Positions 61,235 through 64,000 of a DNA stretch of 64,000 bases are shown in pieces. The notes under the pieces were generated by a model. The model was given only the letters and a program-made list of their open reading frames with translations, searched no databases and was not told the origin of the DNA. Positions within the stretch are counted from its first letter, which is position 1, and the number at the start of each line of letters is the position of its first letter. The stretch lies in assembly GCA_025041175.1 (NCBI GenBank), contig JAKCFJ010000001.1, positions 2,621,526-2,685,525 of the forward strand, read 5' to 3'. The position numbers and the translations under genes are program-made. The stretch comes from Halobacteriales archaeon YIM A00010. GTDB lineage: Archaea > Halobacteriota > Halobacteria > Halobacteriales > Haloarculaceae.

Positions 61235-61560
61235 TTGCCCTCCCACCTTTTTTCCGCTCGGGTGCGCTGCGCGCACCCTCGCCTTTGCGAGAGCAAGCTC
61301 TCGCAGTCGTCGGGCGCAGCCCGACTGCTTGAGGCGCGTCGCGCCTCTCTGGCTCCCACTCGCTCCGCTCGCGGGAACGCAAAAAAGATGGGGCAAAAAA
61401 AGCCGCTCGTGGTCCGAAAATCGAAGATTTTCGTCACTGAGCGGAGGGGACCTCCGCGAGGTCCGCAAGAGCAACGCTCTTGCGAGATCACGAAACGGCT
61501 TCGCCGTTTCGAACGACTCCGCTTCGCTACGCTCGCGGTGAGTGTACTCACGTCCCGCTC
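61235..61560. repeat. Intergenic hairpin array d
   Basis: It opens CCACCTTTTTTCCGCTCGGG and holds at least eight perfect hairpins in a row: 61261-61277 (GGTGCGC, loop TGC), 61286-61305 (TGCGAGAGC, loop AA), 61309-61325 (GTCGGGC, GCA), 61331-61347 (GAGGCGC, GTC), 61415-61433 (CGAAAATC, GAA; identical to the unit in tnpB E1), 61448-61464 (GGACCTC, CGC), 61464-61484 (CGCAAGAGC, AAC; reverse complement of 8635-8655) and 61491-61511 (CGAAACGGC, TTC). It also carries the GGGGCAAAAAAAGCCGCTC module of arrays b and c. It lies upstream of aroA. Confidence 0.85.
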
Positions 61561-61723
61561 CGCTCGCACAAACACGCTGTCTCGCTCAATCATATTTCTA
61601 TCTGAGTATAAAATAGCCGATTTTCCGACTGTATGATCGAAATAAGGCATAGAATGTGTGGTTTGACACGCTACTGGTCTGATTCGATGAAATCAGTGTG
61701 GAATGAGTCCGAATCTCACGCAA

Positions 61724-61733
61724 CGTTTATGAT
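61724..61733 (+). promoter_or_regulatory. TATA box of the 61756 gene
   Basis: CGTTTATGAT centred 28 bp before the ATG at 61756; supports this internal start. Confidence 0.5.
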
Positions 61734-61755
61734 ACGAACGGCAATTATTACACCT

Positions 61756-61965
61756 ATGGACGCCAAACGTCCCATCGCAGACCGTATCGGAAACGATCGT
61801 AACAAACTCGGTACGTTCCGATTTGCGACAGGGATGTTTATGGGGACCACCGTGACACGGCGCAACACAGAACGGTTCGACGCGTTCTCCAACGCGACGG
61901 CTCGTCTGCGCCCACGGTATCGTGACGGACACACCCCGGCCAGTGGTCATGGCTATCGAGCCTAA
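61756..61965 (+). CDS. Small basic hypothetical protein
   Basis: 69 residues (MDAKRPIADRIGNDRNKLGT...), Arg-rich, without membrane segments. I do not recognise it. It has a TATA box 28 bp upstream and its stop is 3 bp before the next gene's ATG, so it is the first gene of a pair with the DUF5794 membrane protein. A longer frame beginning at 61633 is less likely because of that TATA box. Confidence 0.55.
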   Translation: MDAKRPIADRIGNDRNKLGTFRFATGMFMGTTVTRRNTERFDAFSNATARLRPRYRDGHTPASGHGYRA

Positions 61966-61968
61966 TAA

Positions 61969-62850
61969 ATGAGTACGTCACGTCATCCGGTCGCGCTCCG
62001 CTTAGAGCGCCACGTCGGTCCCGGTACGAAGCTGTTGACGACCGTTCTTGCGCTGCCGCTCGTGGACGGGATTTTTCCCGCGCTCGTCATCGCCGGCGCG
62101 GTCAACACGATACCAGGTATTCTCGAAGTCGGACTGCTCGTGTTCGGCGGCAGTGCGACGCTGTCGGTCGTGCTCGCCGAAATGGACGGCACGCGCCGCG
62201 AACAGGTCTCTTCGATCCTCCTCGTGGGCACGGGCATCATCGTCCTCGCAGCCATCGAAGCCGCGCTTGCGCCGACCATCAGATCGCTGCTCGTCCTCGA
62301 AACGTTCGAGCGGTTCGCTGCGCTGGTCATCCTCGCTATCGCCGCGAAAACCGCAAGCGCAACCGTCGGGGAGTATCTTCCCAGTCCGGGAGTCATTATC
62401 GGGCTTGGACTGCTCGCAAGCCTCGATCCGGCCAACGCCGAGCTAGTGTTCACGACCGATACAGGGTTGATCGCCCGCAGCGTCGCGGCAGCCGTGGTGG
62501 GAGTCGGGTTCACTCTCTGCGTGGCGCTCGCCGGAAACACCCTGCGAGAACTGGTTTCACTCGATTATTTCCGCTTTGGCAGTGCAGTCGCGCTCGGGGT
62601 GCTCTCGCTGTCGGTGTTGGGCGTCATCTCTGATCAGATCCCGCTCGCGCTGGCGGTGCTGGGCGTGACGGCGCTGTTCTCGCTCGATCCGAACCCGGGC
62701 GCCGAACCGGACCCCGTCCAAACGAGCGGGGAGAACGCCCACGCGAACGACGACTCCGACACCGAAGGGCACAGCCCCGGATCAGCCTCGGAGTCGGAGC
62801 CCGAACCAGAACACAACCACAAACCGGAGCCGGATGCGCCGTGGATCTAG
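61969..62850 (+). CDS. DUF5794 membrane protein
   Basis: 293 residues with about seven hydrophobic segments between 20 and 240 (for example LLTTVLALPLVDGIFPALVI, IPGILEVGLLVFGGSATLSV, LAVLGVTALFSL). The tail of about 50 residues is Glu/Pro/Ser/His-rich (SESEPEPEHNHKPEPDAP). It matches the haloarchaeal DUF5794 family of unknown function. It is coupled to the small basic protein upstream. Confidence 0.85.
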   Translation: MSTSRHPVALRLERHVGPGTKLLTTVLALPLVDGIFPALVIAGAVNTIPGILEVGLLVFGGSATLSVVLAEMDGTRREQVSSILLVGTGIIVLAAIEAALAPTIRSLLVLETFERFAALVILAIAAKTASATVGEYLPSPGVIIGLGLLASLDPANAELVFTTDTGLIARSVAAAVVGVGFTLCVALAGNTLRELVSLDYFRFGSAVALGVLSLSVLGVISDQIPLALAVLGVTALFSLDPNPGAEPDPVQTSGENAHANDDSDTEGHSPGSASESEPEPEHNHKPEPDAPWI

Positions 62851-62863
62851 CACCGAGGAAAGT

Positions 62864-62871
62864 CTTTAGGG
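62864..62871 (+). promoter_or_regulatory. TATA-like box of the IS630-type gene
   Basis: CTTTAGGG centred about 26 bp before the GTG at 62893. Confidence 0.4.
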
Positions 62872-62892
62872 ATCGAATGGAAAGCGTGAGTA

Positions 62893-63405
62893 GTGAGCCG
62901 AAACCGCCGCAAGGAGATCACGCGCCACCTCTCTGAAGACGAACTCGATCGCCGGCTCGCGGAGACGAACGACCCCGATATCGTCTGTCGACTCATTTTT
63001 ATCAAGAATCTCTATGCAGGGGATACGCTCGAAGACGCCGCCAACCGCGTTGGAAAGTCCGCCTCGACCGGCAGTCGGTGGGCTCGCCGCTGGAACGAGG
63101 GCGGACTCGAACGGCTAACACCGGATTCCGGAGGCGGTAGACCCCCGAAGCTCGGTGTAGAAGAACGAAAGGCACTCGTAGAACGCCTGGAGAACCGACA
63201 GCCCTGGGAACCCAACGAGATCAAACAGCTCCTCAGCGAGGAGTTTGGTGTCGAGTATCATCCCGCCTACCTCAGCGAATTCCTGCGGAACCTCGGCTTG
63301 TCGTACTCGATCTCCCGCGCGGAGCGATCGTTTCCGGTCGACGTGCACGACGCGTCTGCGGACGAACGGCTCCCCGAACAGAACGGTGGTACTACCCGAG
63401 ACTGA
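62893..63405 (+). pseudogene. IS630-type transposase, N-terminal HTH part only (truncated by MITE 1D)
   Basis: A 170-residue product from a GTG start. The helix-turn-helix region is clear: LYAGDTLEDAANRVGKSAST, GSRWARRWNEGGLERLTPDS, then GGGRPPKLGVEERKALVERL and EFGVEYHPAYLSEFLRNLGL, as in the N-terminus of IS630-family transposases. The DDE catalytic domain that should follow is absent: the frame ends at a TGA contributed by the left end of MITE 1D at 63403. Either the MITE interrupted the gene with loss of the rest, or the HTH part has been kept as a solo DNA-binding protein. Confidence 0.75.
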
Positions 63406-63503
63406 TACTGTCGGACCTACGGACGGAGTACGACGGAATATTCAGCTGCTGTCTGGCGATTCACCAGCATCCGATAGTCAACCACTGCTGTCCGACAGTA
63501 TGA
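63403..63503. mobile_element. MITE family 1, copy D
   Basis: 101 bp with TGATACTGTCGGAC / GTCCGACAGTATGA ends and an interior close to copy A. It abuts the truncated IS630-type gene; its TA-flanked ends fit that family. The rest of 63504-63689 is AT-rich without a gene. Confidence 0.85.
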
Positions 63504-63689
63504 CGTCCCGACGCAACCGTTGATTGGAGCACACTGCCGGTGAGCGACACAACTCCTGCCATCCAATAGCATACGTTTCGAACATAGCAATTTTACTATA
63601 ATAATGACAGAGATAAATATAGATAAGTATTATCTAGTAACCTACCAAAACATATAATTGATAGGAAATCAAACAGAGAACCCGAGTCG

Positions 63690-64000
63690 ATGAATCGAAT
63701 TGTTGTCACGGAAGACATTCGACGCATAGGAATCGAAAATCCGGTCGGCTGCCTCATTAGTGGGCTTAACGTACAGTCTGGAACGTCCGAGCTGGATGAA
63801 CATGTTAGAGAACTTGAAAGAAGGATCGACTCGAACAGCGAGGAAATACTTAGTAGAGAAGAAGTTACTGCATACCATGATGTTTTCGAAGCAGTCGGGC
63901 ATCCGGGGCAGGAGCCGGCGGGCGAGCAGCTCGTGCGTCTCGTCGAACAGCAGGGATTGAATCGCCACAACAACGTGGTTGACGCGTACAACATTGCGAG
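63690..64000 (+). CDS. B3/4 domain protein, 5' part (runs off the window)
   Basis: From the ATG at 63690 the frame is open to the window end (over 100 residues): MNRIVVTEDIRRIGIENPVG ... YHDVFEAVGHPGQEPAGEQL and RLVEQQGLNRHNNVVDAYNI. The last part is the conserved core of the B3/4 domain of phenylalanyl-tRNA synthetase beta and its solo relatives, which hydrolyse mischarged aminoacyl-tRNA or related substrates. The remaining sequence is outside the window. GC is lower than in core genes. Confidence 0.8.
   Translation, partial: MNRIVVTEDIRRIGIENPVGCLISGLNVQSGTSELDEHVRELERRIDSNSEEILSREEVTAYHDVFEAVGHPGQEPAGEQLVRLVEQQGLNRHNNVVDAYNIA

Overview
The window is a chromosomal segment of a halophilic archaeon (class Halobacteria). 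Evidence for this: GC-rich genes coding acidic proteins; many haloarchaea-restricted families (DUF5518, DUF5783, DUF5794, DUF7563-type zinc finger, HTH-10 regulator, RdfA with an archaea-specific SMC-related protein, GfcR, CTP-dependent riboflavin kinase RbkR, a doublet histone); and TATA boxes placed about 27-30 nt before start codons, as expected for leaderless archaeal mRNAs. I cannot name the genus from sequence alone.

Layout. 1-4.4 kb: end of a copper-type P-ATPase, then a minus-strand locus that looks like a secreted polymorphic toxin (2598-4364) with overlapping and downstream immunity-like genes, one of them broken. 4.7-14.8 kb: DUF460 protein, alcohol dehydrogenase, aIF-1A / RIO1 kinase / KH-protein cluster, a small structured leader with a zinc-finger gene and an interrupted gene, glmM-like mutase, ketopantoate-reductase-like enzyme. 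14.8-28.6 kb: NifU-like protein, regulators, RdfA-SMC pair, beta-helix lipoprotein, sulfatase, an IS4-type remnant and six related MITEs. 28.6-37.5 kb: PhoD phosphatase and a heme/siroheme block (hemL, hemC, cobA, hemD, hemB), in which hemC and a neighbouring DHH phosphoesterase appear internally deleted and frameshifted. 37.6-49.6 kb: CPBP protease between 49-bp direct repeats, cell-envelope type enzymes (FemAB-like transferase, alkaline-phosphatase superfamily, glycosyltransferase), pyrE, gfcR, purine permease, and a histone/histone-deacetylase gene pair. 49.7-64 kb: a TnpB gene riddled with hairpin insertions, an RPA-like protein, tRNA-Arg(GCG), RimK-like ligase, riboflavin genes, aroA, a DUF5794 protein, a truncated IS630-type transposase and the start of a B3/4-domain gene.

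Two things stand out. First, the toxin/immunity locus: a Sec-type signal and DUF1102-like surface domain, an acidic linker, a hydrophobic pre-toxin segment and a nuclease-like C-terminus, followed with a 4-bp overlap by an immunity-type gene and then by a further small gene and a decayed immunity paralogue. Second, a family of short modular palindromes: pairs of perfect hairpins (7-10 bp stems, almost all with 3-nt loops) inserted at five places in one tnpB gene and once in an unrelated gene, with the same hairpin units recurring in four long intergenic hairpin arrays. Removing the five insertions from tnpB gives back a single open frame of exactly 436 codons. This resembles the bacterial Rickettsia palindromic elements in behaviour but I know of no description in haloarchaea.

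Limits: functions are assigned by recognition of motifs and family patterns; no searches were run. Frameshifts could be real decay or sequencing/assembly errors.
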